Shown here: positions 62,357-64,000 of the stretch, piece after piece
Layout: every line of letters starts with the position of its first letter
Numbering within the stretch: the first letter of the stretch is position 1
Notes under the pieces: model-generated
Seen by the model: the letters and a program-made list of their open reading frames with translations, nothing else
Told to the model about the DNA's origin: nothing
Databases searched by the model: none
DNA from: a virus
IMG/VR virus record: IMGVR_UViG_3300018080_000167
Span: 1 to 64,000 of that record
DNA: 64,000 nt
Direction: 5' to 3' (one strand)
Position numbers and translations under genes: made by a program

Positions 62357-64000
62357 ATGCCAATTATCACTCCAGATTTGTACTGGGCTCCTTCTTTAGA
62401 TATAATGGATTTTGCAGATCCCCTTAAAGCTGGTGTGTCGATACAAAGTGACGACCCTATGGCAGAGATTGTTGCAATGTCTTTTCATAGCATTGGATGG
62501 TTTTCAAAATATATACTTGGCACAGAGCTTTGTGATTATCAAATTTGTTTTCAGAAGCTTATGTGGAGTAAAAAATATCCTTTGCTTATAGCCTCTCGTG
62601 GTGCGGCAAAAACATTTTCATTGGCATTATATTCTATTTCTAGAGGGCTTTTGTTACAGGGCAGTAAAATTATAATTGTTTCTGCATCTTTTAGACAGGC
62701 TAAGCGTGTTTTTGAGGAAATAGAGGCAATTTATAGGCGGGCTCCATTGCTGAGAGCTGCTGCAGGTTCAGCACCAAAAAGATCTGTTGATCATTGTTTG
62801 TTTAGGATAGGCGACAGTGTTATTAAGGCACTCCCCCTTGGTGATGGTAGCAAGATTCGTGGTGAGCGTGCTTCTACTGTTCTAGTCGATGAGGTAGATT
62901 CTGTTGATCAAGAAGTTTTTAATGTTGTTGTTAGGGGTTTTGGAGCTACACAATTAGATCCAATATCTAAGCTTAAAGAATCATATAGAAACATTAATAG
63001 TTCAAAGCAGCCTAATGTTGGGAACCAAATTATTATTAGTGGAACTGCCGGATTTCAAGATGGTAATTTTCATCAGATGTATAGACAATATTTAAAAATT
63101 ATAAATTGTCAGGCTCAAGATTATGGATATAATCTTGCAGATGAGTTGGGTGAGAATTATGGCGATACATTTATTGATTATCGTAACTATGGACTTATGA
63201 TATTGCCATGGCAAAAAATACCAGAGGGTATTCTTGATCGCGACTTGATTTCTAATGCTAAAATTACAATGTCTTCGATGTTATTTAATATGGAATATAA
63301 TTGTATATTTGCAGATGTTTCTCGTGGATTTTTCTCTCATAAAGCCATAGATGGTGCTACAGCGAAGGGAATGGATGGCTTTACAGTTCAAGTAAAAGGC
63401 AAAGAAGATAGAGAATATGTTATGGGTGTTGACCCAGCTAGGACTGGAGATGCATTTGCCATTGTCGTCTTGGAAATTGGTAAGCCTCACAAGGTTGTTT
63501 ATATAAAAACACTTTTGGATACTAAATTTTCTGAAAGTGTAAAGGTTATAAGGCGTATATTAGCAAAATTTAATGTGATTAGAATAGCTATGGATGCTGG
63601 TGGCGGTGGACTTACAGTCGAGGAAATGCTTGAGAATCCAGAATATTTTGTAAATGATCAAAAGCCAATCTTTGATATTGAAACAGAAAAGAAAACAAGG
63701 GATGGTGAATATATATTAAATGTTGTTAATTTTACGTCAAAGTGGATTGAGGAAGCTAATTTCTTGCTACAAAAGAATATAGAAGACTGCAGCATAATGT
63801 TTCCAAGTCGTGTGGTAAAAAGTGAAGCATATAAAGATGATAAAACTTCTGAGTTGATAGATGATACATATGAAGAAGTGAATGAGTGCAAAAGGGAAAT
63901 GTATCAGATATCTGTAACGCAAACTAAAAATGGCAATAGACATTTTGATATAGACCCAACACTTGAGGCAAAAAAGAAAAAGGTGAAGCCAAGAAAAGAT
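62357..64000 (+). CDS. terL: Terminase large subunit (partial)
   Basis: 548 codons visible; the gene continues past the window edge. Walker A is IASRGAAKT (residues 79-86), Walker B TVLVDEVD (174-181), and the nuclease domain starts around YVMGVDPART (Asp359) with AMDAGGGG (Asp413). It cuts and translocates phage DNA into the capsid. GGAGAATAAT precedes the ATG. The remaining nuclease acids and C-terminus are outside the window. Confidence 0.93.
   Translation, partial: MPIITPDLYWAPSLDIMDFADPLKAGVSIQSDDPMAEIVAMSFHSIGWFSKYILGTELCDYQICFQKLMWSKKYPLLIASRGAAKTFSLALYSISRGLLLQGSKIIIVSASFRQAKRVFEEIEAIYRRAPLLRAAAGSAPKRSVDHCLFRIGDSVIKALPLGDGSKIRGERASTVLVDEVDSVDQEVFNVVVRGFGATQLDPISKLKESYRNINSSKQPNVGNQIIISGTAGFQDGNFHQMYRQYLKIINCQAQDYGYNLADELGENYGDTFIDYRNYGLMILPWQKIPEGILDRDLISNAKITMSSMLFNMEYNCIFADVSRGFFSHKAIDGATAKGMDGFTVQVKGKEDREYVMGVDPARTGDAFAIVVLEIGKPHKVVYIKTLLDTKFSESVKVIRRILAKFNVIRIAMDAGGGGLTVEEMLENPEYFVNDQKPIFDIETEKKTRDGEYILNVVNFTSKWIEEANFLLQKNIEDCSIMFPSRVVKSEAYKDDKTSELIDDTYEEVNECKREMYQISVTQTKNGNRHFDIDPTLEAKKKKVKPRKD

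Overview
The window looks like 64 kb of a low-GC, tailed double-stranded DNA phage (Caudoviricetes), not a bacterial chromosome. The evidence is a large terminase subunit that runs off the right edge with a candidate small subunit just before it, about 130 mostly tiny and tightly overlapping genes, two tRNA genes, small phage-type proteins (DUF932, DUF551, MazG-like, RF-1-like) and no cellular housekeeping operon. Ribosome binding sites are strong AGGAGG types. A YhaM-like nuclease and a B12-dependent ribonucleotide reductase would suit a Firmicutes-like or other anaerobic host, but the host cannot be fixed from this sequence.

Layout. From 1 to 36.45 kb almost every gene is on the minus strand. 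From 36.78 kb to the end almost every gene is on the plus strand, apart from a minus island at 42.1-43.0 kb. The left end (1-8.2 kb) is a glycan cassette: three sulfotransferases, several glycosyltransferases, two FkbM-type and one other methyltransferase, an epimerase and a cupin. A UDP-glucose dehydrogenase-like gene (17.5 kb) and a GDP-mannose dehydratase (54.3 kb) may feed the same chemistry. From 8.3 to 24 kb lie nucleotide and DNA metabolism genes: uracil-DNA glycosylase, a Rad50/SMC-like ATPase, a MazG-like pyrophosphohydrolase, a RecQ helicase split by an intein, ThyX, a dCMP deaminase, a YhaM-like HD nuclease and an AAA+ ATPase. Signal peptidase I, Panacea-domain and SLOG proteins lie among them. 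From 24 to 44 kb are dozens of very small genes, two tRNAs, and most of the non-coding DNA. From 44.9 to 53 kb runs a plus-strand operon with RNase H, two DNA methyltransferases and an RF-1-like/RtcB RNA-repair pair. From 53 to 64 kb come GMD, a class II ribonucleotide reductase with an inserted domain, a sigma-like protein and the packaging genes.

Regulation. Two sequence families stand out. P1 (core TAGTAGATATTATATA, usually with a TTGGAA or TTGAAC box 19-20 bases upstream) occurs eight times, each time at the head of a transcription unit and in its direction. P2 (TTCAATCC, then a GTGCAGTAGATGT-like block) occurs thirteen times, nearly always just upstream of small genes at 25-43 kb, again in gene direction. 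They share AGTAGATRT. Three sigma-like proteins are encoded (27.4, 43.9, 59.8 kb). A few conventional sigma-70 promoters also occur.

The most unusual part is 32.3-36.8 kb. One P1 promoter (35.25 kb) faces about 540 bases with no convincing gene, which are locally GC-rich and fold into many helices, including a nested domain with a GAAA tetraloop. I read this as a large structured non-coding RNA. A P2 element and a terminator bracket a second, roughly 125-nt candidate RNA. Seven helically phased 21/22-bp iterons (33.32-33.47 kb) resemble a replication or partition site. All calls come from reading the sequence by eye; no database search was run.
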